13,244 nucleotides of DNA from Deltaproteobacteria bacterium (GTDB lineage Bacteria > Bdellovibrionota_F > JAHFAK01): positions 1 through 13,244 of the forward strand of contig JAHFAK010000066.1 in the NCBI GenBank assembly GCA_023250585.1, written 5' to 3'. This document shows positions 1-7,581 of the stretch, in pieces. Made by a program: the position numbers and the translations under genes. Each line of letters starts with the position of its first letter. Within the stretch, counting starts at the first letter, position 1. The notes under the pieces were generated by a model. The model was given only the letters and a program-made list of their open reading frames with translations. It was not told the origin of the DNA and made no database searches.

Positions 1-459
1 ATTTAAAAGTCCGCGTAAATCTTCCATAATTTCTTTTGTTTTTAACATTTGGGCTTCATCAATTAAAAGCACGGTTTTTTTATGTGCATGCGCTCGATCT
101 AAAAGCTTGTCACAAATATCTTTCATGGTATCCTGTTTGGTTGAACGAGTCGGTTCAACGCCTAATTGAGACGCAATTTTTTTTAAAAAAATAAATGCAT
201 CTATATTCGTTTGGACAATAACGAGCAATGAAGCAAAATATTTAGATTCATCCAAACTTCTGAGAACTTTTCGAGCAATCGTCGTTTTGCCCGTCCCGAT
301 ATCTCCAACAAGAAGAGCTAAGCCACGAGTATTTTCTATAGCATGCATTATTCTGAGATATGCGCGATGATGTTCGTCGCTATTGAAATAAAAACGCGAT
401 CCAACCGGTTCATTAGAAAAAGGCTCTTTTTTGAGTCGATAAAACTCTAAATAATTCAT
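1..459 (-). CDS. ExeA/GspA-family AAA ATPase, 3' end cut by window edge
   Basis: Only the first 153 codons are present; the gene runs out of the window on the left. The protein begins MNYLEFYRLKKEPFSNEP, the typical opening of ExeA/GspA-like ATPases (short 'Y-x-F-Y-x-L-x-x-x-P-F' leader), followed by a Walker A motif GDIGTGKT at about residues 52-59 and a Walker B LLIDEAQ at about 131-137. Family members use ATP either to help secretin assembly through the cell wall in type II secretion (GspA/ExeA) or in transposition (TniB-like). The leader and the D-E-A-Q box fit the secretion/pilus branch better, and a secretin gene lies at the other end of this window, but the peptidoglycan-binding C-terminus that would settle it is not visible. 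The start at 459 is the only Met before the conserved leader. No Shine-Dalgarno is seen; a TANNNT box sits six bases upstream. Confidence 0.8.
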   Translation of the reverse strand, partial: MNYLEFYRLKKEPFSNEPVGSRFYFNSDEHHRAYLRIMHAIENTRGLALLVGDIGTGKTTIARKVLRSLDESKYFASLLVIVQTNIDAFIFLKKIASQLGVEPTRSTKQDTMKDICDKLLDRAHAHKKTVLLIDEAQMLKTKEIMEDLRGLLN

Positions 460-465
460 ATTTTT

Positions 466-494
466 ATAGTAAAGTCAGCGACATGAAAAATCAA
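466..494 (-). promoter_or_regulatory. Putative promoter of the ATPase gene
   Basis: Read on the minus strand, TTGATT (494-489), a 17-base spacer and TACTAT (471-466) are followed by six bases and then the ATG at 459. Transcription would begin at or next to the start codon, so the mRNA would be leaderless. Both hexamers are imperfect (each 4 of 6 to consensus). Confidence 0.4.
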
Positions 495-517
495 ATAGAT
501 AAAATCTGAGTTAGTTC

Positions 518-543
518 AGCGAAGATGTGAATGCATCTTCGCT
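518..543. repeat. Perfect inverted repeat between divergent genes
   Basis: AGCGAAGATG (518-527) is repeated exactly inverted as CATCTTCGCT (534-543) with a 6-base centre. It lies between the two divergent promoters, with no T-run on either side, so an operator for a dimeric regulator or a cruciform/REP-like element is more likely than a terminator. The binding protein is unknown. Confidence 0.5.
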
Positions 544-555
544 CACTCTTCAGTC

Positions 556-585
556 TTGATATAAATAAAAAGAGAATGCTACCAT
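556..585 (+). promoter_or_regulatory. Putative promoter of the MgtE_N/CBS gene
   Basis: TTGATA (556-561), an 18-base spacer and TACCAT (580-585) are followed by six bases and ATG at 592. The layout mirrors the divergent ATPase promoter and predicts a leaderless transcript; there is no Shine-Dalgarno next to the start. Confidence 0.35.
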
Positions 586-591
586 GCTATT

Positions 592-1836
592 ATGTTCTTT
601 GTAAGCAAGTTTCAGAATAACTCAATCATCGATGCAGCCAATAAAAAAATTGGCAAAGTAAAAGATCTTGTTGCATCATTATCCAGTGATTACCCACAAA
701 TCACTGCTCTTGAAATAAAAAAAAATGGAAATAGTTCGATCGTTATCGATTGGAGATTTGTTCGGGTTTTTGAGGAATCGAGTATTTTTTTAGGATTTAA
801 GATAGATGACATTCCCGTAAAAACATTAAAAGAAGACGAAGTTTTTCTTATTAAAGATCTTTTAGATAAACAAATAGTCGACACCGAAGATAGAAAAGTT
901 ATTCGAGTTCAGGATATTCAGCTATCGCGAATCAATAATACGCTGCGAATCATGGCTGTGGATATAAGCTTTCGCGCAGTTATTCGACGATTAGGCTTGG
1001 ATTTTTTAACTCATCGCCTCGATACGAGTCCAAACATAAATCTCATTGACTGGAAAAGCATTAATCTTATTAGTCGAAAATTTACCAACTTAAAACTAAA
1101 AGTCTCGCAAGAAAAACTTTCTGTTTTACATCCTTCCGATATTGCAGAAATTGTAAGTACTCTTTCGCCAAAAGAACGAACGGCGATTCTTGCATCACTC
1201 GACGAAGGAACAGCAGCAGATACAATCGGGGAACTCGATGAATCACAACAGGCAGATGCTCTTTCTCTTTTAGGAAAAGCTAAAGCGGGAGCGATTTTAG
1301 GAGAAATGGCTCCCGATGAAGCAGCTGATGTTATTGGAGATCTTCCACAAGAAAAAGCAAATGAGCTCTTGCGTCTCATGGATGAAGATGAAGCAGCAGA
1401 AGTAAAAGAACTTCTCGAATACCCTGAAAACTCTGCAGGCGGAGTGATGACGACTGACTATATTTCTGTTAATCCTGAATTGAAAGCAGAAGATGTAATA
1501 AACTTTTTAAGAAAAGAAGAGCATAACGACGATAATTTTTATTATATATACGTCACCGATCCTCATCATCAACTGCTTGGAGTTTTTTCATTAAAAGAAC
1601 TGATTCTTGCGCACCCTTCCCAAAAGGTAAAAACATTCATGAGCGCTCATCCGGTTACCGTTTCACTCCTTGATGATCAAAAAGAAGCTGCGGCAAAAAT
1701 AGCAAAATACAACCTCACCGCTATCCCTGTCATCGATACCTTCACTCACATTAAAGGCATCATCACGGTCGATGATGCGCTCGATATTGTCCTTCCTACG
1801 GCCTGGAAAAAAAGAGTTCCTAAGATGTTCAAATGA
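592..1836 (+). CDS. PRC-barrel / MgtE N-terminal / CBS-pair protein without a transporter domain
   Basis: The 414-residue soluble protein has three parts. Residues 1 to about 150 look like one or two PRC-barrel-like beta units (N-terminal VSKFQNNSIIDAANKKIGKV). Residues about 176-280 form an MgtE N-domain, a run of short helical repeats recognised by LHPSDIAEIVSTLSPKER and the repeated 'DEAADVIGDLP' type units. Residues about 286-340 and 347-402 are two CBS motifs, starting with the joint PENSAGGVMTTDYISV that links MgtE_N to CBS in true MgtE magnesium channels. The five-helix membrane channel domain of MgtE is absent: the chain ends KKRVPKMFK right after CBS2. Known MgtE N/CBS domains sense cytosolic Mg2+ or nucleotides, so a cation- or nucleotide-sensing regulatory role is inferred; the partner transporter is not in this window. 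It stands as a single gene upstream of dnaA. Confidence 0.85.
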   Translation: MFFVSKFQNNSIIDAANKKIGKVKDLVASLSSDYPQITALEIKKNGNSSIVIDWRFVRVFEESSIFLGFKIDDIPVKTLKEDEVFLIKDLLDKQIVDTEDRKVIRVQDIQLSRINNTLRIMAVDISFRAVIRRLGLDFLTHRLDTSPNINLIDWKSINLISRKFTNLKLKVSQEKLSVLHPSDIAEIVSTLSPKERTAILASLDEGTAADTIGELDESQQADALSLLGKAKAGAILGEMAPDEAADVIGDLPQEKANELLRLMDEDEAAEVKELLEYPENSAGGVMTTDYISVNPELKAEDVINFLRKEEHNDDNFYYIYVTDPHHQLLGVFSLKELILAHPSQKVKTFMSAHPVTVSLLDDQKEAAAKIAKYNLTAIPVIDTFTHIKGIITVDDALDIVLPTAWKKRVPKMFK

Positions 1837-1888
1837 CTTCAGGATGTTCAGATAAAAAAAAGATTGCATATTGATTTTTTTTTATATA

Positions 1889-1917
1889 TTCTCAATAGCT
1901 ATCTGCAAGAATATTAT
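1889..1917 (+). promoter_or_regulatory. Candidate dnaA promoter
   Basis: TTCTCA (1889-1894), a 17-base spacer and TATTAT (1912-1917) would start transcription near 1924, giving a leader of about 35 bases. That leader contains AGGAG (1942-1946), a Shine-Dalgarno 12 bases before the dnaA ATG. The -35 is weak (4 of 6). No DnaA box was seen in this spacer. Confidence 0.3.
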
Positions 1918-1958
1918 GTTGATTAATAGGAACTTTTGAGTAGGAGTCGCAACTGCTT

Positions 1959-3314
1959 ATGACCACAAATATCACTGTCTGGAAAGAAATTCTTGATTCA
2001 ATAAAAAAACAAATAAATTCCCCGTATATTATTGCCTGGCTTGAACCTTTGGCAATACGGACAATTTCTGATACGCGGATTATCCTCGAAGTTCCGAATG
2101 ATTTTTGGCTTGTCTGGATTCAAAAAAACTATTTAGAAATGATTAAAAATACCTGCAAAGAAGTTCTGAAAAAAGATTTTCAGGTCGCTTTAGAAATAAA
2201 TACAAAGCTCACCGAAAAGCTTGATGAAGAAATGCCTACTTCAGAAAATGAAGCCGAACTGATTAATAAAAATTTTCAAAAAAAAATCGAAGGTTCTCTT
2301 TTAAATAAAGAATATATCTTTAATGAATTTATTGTGGGACCGAGCAATCAGTTTGCTCATGCGGCATCGATTGCCTGTGCAAACAATCCGGGCGAAAACT
2401 ACAATCCACTGTTTATCTACGGCGGAGTTGGATTGGGAAAAACGCATCTTGTACATTCAATTGGCAATCAAATGATCAAAAATAATCCCTCGCTTAAGAT
2501 TTGTTATCTGAGCGCTGAAAAATTTATGAATGAACTCATATCATGCATTAAGTATGACAAGATGAATGAATTTCGCAATAAATATCGCCAAAACTGCGAT
2601 GCGCTTTTACTCGACGATGTTCAATTTCTTGCAGGAAAAGAAAGAACGCAGCTCGAATTCTTTCACACCTTCAATGCTCTTTATGAAGAAAGAAAACAAA
2701 TCATTATTACAAGCGATAAGTTTCCAAAAGATATTCCAACTCTCGAAGAGCGTCTCCGCAATCGATTCGAATGGGGATTGATTGCTGATATACAACCACC
2801 TGAACTCGAAACACGGATAGCGATTCTTAAACGAAAAGCAGAAAGCAATAAAATGAATCTTCCGGATGATGTAGCTCTCTATCTTGCAACAAATATACGA
2901 AATAATATTCGAGAGCTCGAAGGTTCGCTCATTCGTCTTGAGGCTTATTCTTCATTAACAGGCATAGCTCTATCTCTGGATCTTGCAAAAGACATTTTGA
3001 AAAACATAATTCAAGATAGCGACAAGAAATTAAAACTCGAAGACGTTCAAAAACATGTTGCTCAATTTTTTAATATAAATACAACTGAATTAAAATCGGC
3101 AAATAAGAAAAAGTTTATAGCTTTTCCACGACAAATAGCCATGTATCTCACGAGAAAACATTTCAACATTTCTTTTCCTGAAATAGGAAATATCTTTGGG
3201 GGAAGAGATCATTCAACAGTTATCCACGCCGTTAAAAAGATTGAAGACAAAATGAAAAATGATAAAAATTTATCGGTAACTCTTGAGACCATTGAAAAGA
3301 ATTTACAGGCATAA
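1959..3314 (+). CDS. dnaA: Chromosomal replication initiator protein DnaA
   Basis: DnaA binds origin boxes as an ATP-dependent filament and melts the origin so that the helicase can be loaded. The 451-residue chain has the standard order. Domain I (about 1-80, with W8 and the 'NDFWLVWIQKNY' region) is followed by a short variable linker (about 80-115). The AAA+ domain III carries Walker A GGVGLGKTH (155-163) and Walker B LLLDDVQF (216-223). Domain IV ends with the box-binding signature GGRDHSTVIHA starting at G414. Length and motifs are typical for the family. The start at 1959 has AGGAG 12 bases upstream and gives a normal domain I. The gene points toward the dnaA-dnaN spacer, which carries the origin features. 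Confidence 0.98.
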   Translation: MTTNITVWKEILDSIKKQINSPYIIAWLEPLAIRTISDTRIILEVPNDFWLVWIQKNYLEMIKNTCKEVLKKDFQVALEINTKLTEKLDEEMPTSENEAELINKNFQKKIEGSLLNKEYIFNEFIVGPSNQFAHAASIACANNPGENYNPLFIYGGVGLGKTHLVHSIGNQMIKNNPSLKICYLSAEKFMNELISCIKYDKMNEFRNKYRQNCDALLLDDVQFLAGKERTQLEFFHTFNALYEERKQIIITSDKFPKDIPTLEERLRNRFEWGLIADIQPPELETRIAILKRKAESNKMNLPDDVALYLATNIRNNIRELEGSLIRLEAYSSLTGIALSLDLAKDILKNIIQDSDKKLKLEDVQKHVAQFFNINTTELKSANKKKFIAFPRQIAMYLTRKHFNISFPEIGNIFGGRDHSTVIHAVKKIEDKMKNDKNLSVTLETIEKNLQA

Positions 3315-3533
3315 AATTTCTGTGTGGAAAATACTGTTGATATCCTGTGAGTGAGTTATGGATAAAATGTTAATCAATTCGATCAATAAACAAAACACAA
3401 AAAATATACCAACATTTATACAGAGAGAAATTTCATTTTCCATAATAGAATTTACACGTTACAAAACGATACACAAATCCACAGCTACTACTACTACTAT
3501 ATTTATATATAAATAATATAAGAAGGAGAACAT
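3315..3533. other. oriC: Putative oriC in the dnaA-dnaN spacer
   Basis: This 219-base gene-free spacer holds degenerate DnaA boxes. Compared with TGTGGATAA/TTATCCACA, they are TGTGGAAAA (3323-3331, one mismatch), TGTTGATAT (3335-3343, two), TATGGATAA (3357-3365, one), TTTTCCATA (3436-3444, two, opposite orientation) and AAATCCACA (3475-3483, two, opposite orientation). The last box is followed after one base by five CTA triplets (3485-3499) and then an almost pure A/T stretch (3500-3520). Box, triplets and AT-rich segment in this order match the basal unwinding system described for Bacillus subtilis. The adjoining dnaA and dnaN genes and the change from loose spacing to a long spacer here support the call; replication has not been shown. 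Confidence 0.75.
3485..3499. repeat. DnaA-trio-like array: five CTA triplets
   Basis: CTA is repeated five times without interruption. On the other strand this reads 3'-GAT-5' five times, which fits the DnaA-trio consensus 3'-(G/A)A(T/A)-5' that guides the DnaA filament onto one strand. It begins one base after a DnaA-box-like site (3475-3483) and ends at the AT-rich segment, as expected for a functional trio. Confidence 0.65.
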
Positions 3534-4658
3534 ATGGAATTTAAAATACCTAAAAATTTATTTATAAAAGCATTAGCAAAAACTATCTCAATAGCAGAAA
3601 AAAATATAGGACATGTGCTTTCAAATATTTTGATTGAAGGAGATAAAGATACCATTACATTTAAATCAACCGATTTAGAAATTGCACTCATACAGCAGTA
3701 TCCTATTTCTTTGCTTAAAAAAGGATGCGTTGTCGTAAGCGCTCGAAAATTATATGATATCATTAAAGAATTTCCCGATAAAGATATTGATGTTGCCGTG
3801 GATGAACGATTTAAAATGGAGCTTGTGTCAGGTAAAACGCGCATAAGATTAAATGGAATAGAACCTTCTGAATTTCCAAAAATTCCTGAATATAAAAAAG
3901 ATAAATTTTTTAAATTAGAGACCGATAGCCTTTTAGATATGATTGAAAAAACAGTTTTTGCAACAAGCAACAACGAAACAAAAAGAATTTTGAATGGCGT
4001 GTATTTTGAAAAAATAATGAGAGAAGAAAAGAAATTTATTCGAATGATTGCTACCGATGGACATCGATTATCGATAATGGATAAAGAAGTAGAAAATTGG
4101 AATAAGATCAATATTACCGAAGGAGTTATTATTCCTAAAAAAGGGCTCAACGAATTAAAGCGAATTTGCGAAGACGAAGCATCTGAAGTTTCTTTTAATT
4201 TTGTGGATAATAATTTTGTCGTTATTGGAGATAATACAACGCTCTCTATGAGATTACTTCAAGGAGGATATCCTAATTATCAACAAGTTATCCCCAAGCG
4301 GAATGAAAATACAATGATCGTAAATCGCGTTGAATTAATTAATGCGCTTAAAAGAATGTCTTCCATTTGTTCTCTCACCGATGAATTTAAAAAAGTACTC
4401 TTTACCGTAGAAGGATCAAAATTATCTCTGTATTCAAAATCCCCCGAGCTCGGAGAAGCTAATGAAGAATTTGATGTTGAATACATCGGCATGCCTCTCG
4501 AAGTTTCATTTAACTCAAAATTTTTTATTGAAGCATTAAATGTCATGAATAATGCCGAAAAAGTTCGTATAAAATTTGGAGATAAAGAAACACCTGCCCT
4601 TCTGTATTATGTTAATTCGGCAGAATATCTCCATTTAATAATGCCGCTTCGTTCGTAA
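3534..4658 (+). CDS. dnaN: DNA polymerase III beta subunit (sliding clamp)
   Basis: The ring-shaped clamp tethers DNA polymerase and many repair proteins to DNA. The 374-residue length and the three repeated clamp folds match the family: start MEFKIPKNLFIKALAKTISIA, middle 'FVRMIATDGHRLSIMDKE'-like segment seen here as IRMIATDGHRLSIM, and C-terminal end YYVNSAEYLHLIMPLRS, where the M-P-L/R region shapes the client-binding pocket. A strong Shine-Dalgarno AAGGAG (3523-3528) lies five bases before the ATG. Its leader overlaps the AT-rich end of oriC. recF follows after 22 bases, so the two are probably cotranscribed. Confidence 0.98.
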   Translation: MEFKIPKNLFIKALAKTISIAEKNIGHVLSNILIEGDKDTITFKSTDLEIALIQQYPISLLKKGCVVVSARKLYDIIKEFPDKDIDVAVDERFKMELVSGKTRIRLNGIEPSEFPKIPEYKKDKFFKLETDSLLDMIEKTVFATSNNETKRILNGVYFEKIMREEKKFIRMIATDGHRLSIMDKEVENWNKINITEGVIIPKKGLNELKRICEDEASEVSFNFVDNNFVVIGDNTTLSMRLLQGGYPNYQQVIPKRNENTMIVNRVELINALKRMSSICSLTDEFKKVLFTVEGSKLSLYSKSPELGEANEEFDVEYIGMPLEVSFNSKFFIEALNVMNNAEKVRIKFGDKETPALLYYVNSAEYLHLIMPLRS

Positions 4659-4680
4659 GCAGAGTTTTTGCCTGAAATGT

Positions 4681-5805
4681 ATGTATCTAAACAGTATTTC
4701 TCTTCTCAATTTCAGAAATTTTGAATCGTTAAAACTTGATTCAATGAAAAGAATTAATGTTTTTATTGGAAAGAATGCTCAAGGCAAAACAAATTTTATT
4801 GAAGCAATTTATCTTTTAGGCGCGCTTCGCTCTTTTCGTGGTTCAAAAAAGGAAGATATAATTATGAAAGGAAAAGATTCGTCGACTATCGTAGCGGAAA
4901 TAGGCAAGGATGGCTTAACAAAAGACCTTGAGCTTAATTTATCCAAAGATAAAAAAAATATTCGAGTTAATCATCATACCGTTTCTCATATGGAAGATTA
5001 TTATCGCGATTATCGAGTCGTAACATTTACGCCGGATGATACTATGCTTATCAAAGGCCTGCCTGAAGAAAGAAGGAATTTTTTAAATAGAGGAATCGTA
5101 ACCTATAATCCAATCTATTATCGAGTATATCGTAATTTTTCAAAAGCCCTTGATTCAAAAAAAATGCTTCTAAAAAATGATCGAGTACAAAAAAATGATC
5201 TCAGGCTGTGGAATAAAGAATTAGCAAAATACAGCGCGCCTATTTATATTGAACGAGAATCATTTATCAATGCGCTCAATGAACGCATTGCCCCTATATA
5301 TGAAAAAATTTCTCATAAAAAAGATTCTCTGTGTCTGACGTATATCCCCTCTTCTGGGCTTATTGATGTATCTCTCGATATAAAATCTGAAACCTTTCAA
5401 GATGATCTCGAAAATCTTTTGAATGGAAGATTAGATGAAGAAATTTTTTCACGGCATTGTTTAATTTCTCCAACCCGAGATGATATAGCCTTTAGTTTAA
5501 AAGATCTTTCTGCAAAAAACTATGCGTCTCAGGGAGAAATTAAAACAATCATACTGGCCTTGAAAATAGCCCACCTTGAGCATGTCTATTCAGTAACCGG
5601 CGAATATCCCGTCTTTTTACTCGACGATATTTCAAGCGAATTAGACGAAACCCGCCGATCATTTTTAATGAAATATCTTCAAGAAAAAAATATTCAAATT
5701 TTTTTAACAACGACAAAGTTTGATAATTATTTACAAGACATGAATAGTAATGATTATTCTCTCTATAAGGTCGAAGAAGGAAAAATTATACATTATGTTT
5801 CGTAA
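4681..5805 (+). CDS. recF: DNA replication and repair protein RecF
   Basis: RecF is an ABC-type ATPase that binds gapped DNA and helps load RecA during gap repair. The 374-residue protein shows the SMC-like layout: N-terminal LLNFRNF, Walker A GKNAQGKT (30-37), ABC signature SQGE (283-286) and Walker B with D-loop VFLLDDISSELD (about 311-322). Length is typical. No clear Shine-Dalgarno precedes ATG 4681, and an ATG at 4677 is out of frame. The gene sits 22 bases after dnaN, and the start of dciA lies inside its 3' end, so translation is probably coupled along the operon. Confidence 0.97.
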   Translation: MYLNSISLLNFRNFESLKLDSMKRINVFIGKNAQGKTNFIEAIYLLGALRSFRGSKKEDIIMKGKDSSTIVAEIGKDGLTKDLELNLSKDKKNIRVNHHTVSHMEDYYRDYRVVTFTPDDTMLIKGLPEERRNFLNRGIVTYNPIYYRVYRNFSKALDSKKMLLKNDRVQKNDLRLWNKELAKYSAPIYIERESFINALNERIAPIYEKISHKKDSLCLTYIPSSGLIDVSLDIKSETFQDDLENLLNGRLDEEIFSRHCLISPTRDDIAFSLKDLSAKNYASQGEIKTIILALKIAHLEHVYSVTGEYPVFLLDDISSELDETRRSFLMKYLQEKNIQIFLTTTKFDNYLQDMNSNDYSLYKVEEGKIIHYVS

Positions 5806-6259
5806 AGAACGTTTCCAAAGGCCCAATATATCTTTTCTCGTTGATAAATGTGTCGGTAAAGGCGTGACCCTGTATATGAAAATCTGTAAACTGTGGCCAG
5901 AAATAGTTGGAGAAAAGATTTCCAATAACTCAATGCCCTCTTTTATTGCCAGAAATAAACTCTATGTAAATGTCTCCAGCGCTCCCTGGAAAAACGAACT
6001 TGAATTTTTAAAAAACAACGTGCTCATTAAAATAAATGAGAAAATAAAACCGTATTTTATTAGAGAAATCCATTTTAAAATTGGTTCGATCGACAAGATT
6101 GGTTCCAATTCTACATCAAGAACTCTTCCCCAAAGTGTAAGTAAAAAAAATCTTGAGCTTATTGAAGATACTTCTCATGGCATTAAAGATCAGGCGCTTA
6201 AAGATATATTTAAAAATGCAATGCTGAGATCGTATAATAAGAAGAAGGAAAACGCATGA
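5795..6259 (+). CDS. dciA: DciA (DUF721), replicative helicase loader/operator
   Basis: DUF721/DciA proteins interact with the DnaB helicase in most bacteria that lack DnaC or DnaI loaders. The 154-residue protein has the diagnostic core 'LWPEIVGEKISNNSMPSFIARNKLYVNVSSAPWKNEL' region (quoted as LWPEIVGEKIS and LYVNVSSAPWKNELEFL), that is W-P-x-I-V-G, the beta-strand pair and the W-x-x-E-L helix. The start at 5795 was chosen over the in-frame ATG at 5750 because residues before MFRKERFQRP have no family counterpart and lie in recF; GAAGAAGG is 14 bases upstream. It overlaps recF by 11 bases and hemL by 4. The position directly after recF is the common place for this gene. Confidence 0.88.
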   Translation: MFRKERFQRPNISFLVDKCVGKGVTLYMKICKLWPEIVGEKISNNSMPSFIARNKLYVNVSSAPWKNELEFLKNNVLIKINEKIKPYFIREIHFKIGSIDKIGSNSTSRTLPQSVSKKNLELIEDTSHGIKDQALKDIFKNAMLRSYNKKKENA

Positions 6260-7530
6260 GAAAACGATCCGCTGAACTTTATCAAAAAGCCTTGTCTCTT
6301 ATCCCTGGCGGCGTTAATTCGCCGGTTCGGGCATTTAAGTCAGTTGGGATGGAGCCCTTATATATAGATCACGGGAAGGGTTCCAAAATATATGATGTTG
6401 ATGGAAATGAATATATCGATTACGTAGGATCTTTTGGCCCATTGATTTTAGGGCATGCGCCAGCTGAAATTATAGAAACCATCAAAGAGTACGCAGAAAA
6501 AGGATTAAGCTTTGGAGCGTGTCACGCACAAGAAGTGACGTTTGCATCGCTCATCACGAAAGCCTTTCCATCTCTCAATAAAGTTCGTCTGGTAAATTCC
6601 GGAACTGAAGCGGTTATGAGTACGCTTCGGCTTGCTCGTGGGTATACGGGGAAAGACATTATAATTAAATTCGACGGTTGCTATCATGGCCATGCTGATT
6701 CAATGCTTGTTGCCGCTGGTAGCGGTGTAGCAACTTTGGGAATTCCAGGAACTCCAGGTATTCCACAGGCCCATGCGCACACAACGCTCTCTCTCCCTTA
6801 TAACAATATCGAAGCTGTTAAAAAGGCCATAGCTGAGCATAAAAACAATATTGCGGCTGTAATCGTGGAACCTATTGCCGGAAATATGGGAGTAGTACTA
6901 CCCCAAGAAAATTTTTTACAGGAACTCCGCTCAATTACGGCAGAAAACAAAATTCTTCTTATTTTTGATGAAGTAATTACGGGTTTTCGTTTGTGCTATG
7001 GCGGCGCGGCAACATATTTTGGCAGTAGTCCTGATATTATTTGTTTGGGTAAAATTATTGGTGGAGGCATGCCCATTGGCGCTTTTGGCGGCAAAAAAGA
7101 AATTATGGACTGCATAGCCCCCGAAGGCAACATCTACCAGGCAGGAACGCTCAGTGGCAACCCTATTGCTGTTGCTGTGGGAATAAAAACACTGGAGCTT
7201 TTACAAAACAAGGATTATCGAATAATTGAGCAAAATACGCTCTATCTCACGAAAGAAATAGAAAAAAGAGCACACAAGAAAAATGTTCCCATACGTATAA
7301 ATTCAATAGGATCTTTGTTTACTGTTTTTTATAGTCACTATCCAGTTTATGATTATATAACTGCAAAAGAATCAAACCCTGAACATTTTAAAAGAACTTT
7401 TAAAAGGCTCCTTGATTCGGGAATTTTTATTCCGCCAAGCCAGTTTGAAGCATCGTTTCTCTCTTTTGCTCATGACCAGTCTGATTTGGAAAAAACTGCT
7501 GCTGCCTATGATCATTCATTCTCGGAATAA
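6256..7530 (+). CDS. hemL: Glutamate-1-semialdehyde 2,1-aminomutase
   Basis: This PLP enzyme converts glutamate-1-semialdehyde to 5-aminolevulinate, the C5-route precursor of heme and other tetrapyrroles. The 424-residue length and motifs match: opening LIPGGVNSPVRAFKSVG, LVNSGTEAVMSTLRLARGYTG, GCYHGHADSML, the FDEVITGFR aspartate region, and the PLP-binding lysine in CLGKIIGGGMPIGAFGG (K266, close to K265 of E. coli). Its ATGA overlaps the dciA stop, with AAGGA seven bases upstream, so it is translated from the replication operon. No other tetrapyrrole gene is in the window; a broader class III aminotransferase is less likely given the GGVNSPVRAF and GGGMPIGAFGG blocks. Confidence 0.95.
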   Translation: MRKRSAELYQKALSLIPGGVNSPVRAFKSVGMEPLYIDHGKGSKIYDVDGNEYIDYVGSFGPLILGHAPAEIIETIKEYAEKGLSFGACHAQEVTFASLITKAFPSLNKVRLVNSGTEAVMSTLRLARGYTGKDIIIKFDGCYHGHADSMLVAAGSGVATLGIPGTPGIPQAHAHTTLSLPYNNIEAVKKAIAEHKNNIAAVIVEPIAGNMGVVLPQENFLQELRSITAENKILLIFDEVITGFRLCYGGAATYFGSSPDIICLGKIIGGGMPIGAFGGKKEIMDCIAPEGNIYQAGTLSGNPIAVAVGIKTLELLQNKDYRIIEQNTLYLTKEIEKRAHKKNVPIRINSIGSLFTVFYSHYPVYDYITAKESNPEHFKRTFKRLLDSGIFIPPSQFEASFLSFAHDQSDLEKTAAAYDHSFSE

Positions 7531-7544
7531 GTTATCTTTCTTTG

Positions 7545-7572
7545 TTGATAATTTATTCATGTCCATTATAAT
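7545..7572 (+). promoter_or_regulatory. Strong promoter before the HAMP-like membrane protein
   Basis: TTGATA (7545-7550, 5 of 6) and a perfect TATAAT (7567-7572) are separated by 16 bases. Transcription should begin near 7579, two to four bases before the ATG at 7582, leaving no room for a ribosome-binding site. It starts a new unit after hemL. Confidence 0.65.
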
Positions 7573-7581
7573 AATTAAACT

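Noticed and set aside
1837-1889. Terminator after the MgtE_N/CBS gene (T-run at 1873-1883)
   Set aside because: A T-run is present but no convincing GC stem precedes it; the nearby GATGTTCA copies are direct, not inverted, repeats.
3485-3499. CTA repeat as a simple microsatellite or CRISPR-like repeat
   Set aside because: It is too short for a CRISPR and its exact place between a DnaA box and the AT-rich segment is better explained as a DnaA-trio.
3503-4150. Minus-strand open frame of 215 codons opposite dnaN
   Set aside because: dnaN is unambiguous on the plus strand; this frame has no ribosome site or motif and extends into the AT-rich origin.
5750-5794. Longer start for dciA
   Set aside because: The extra residues lie within recF coding sequence in another frame and have no DciA family counterpart; ATG 5795 gives the usual N-terminus.
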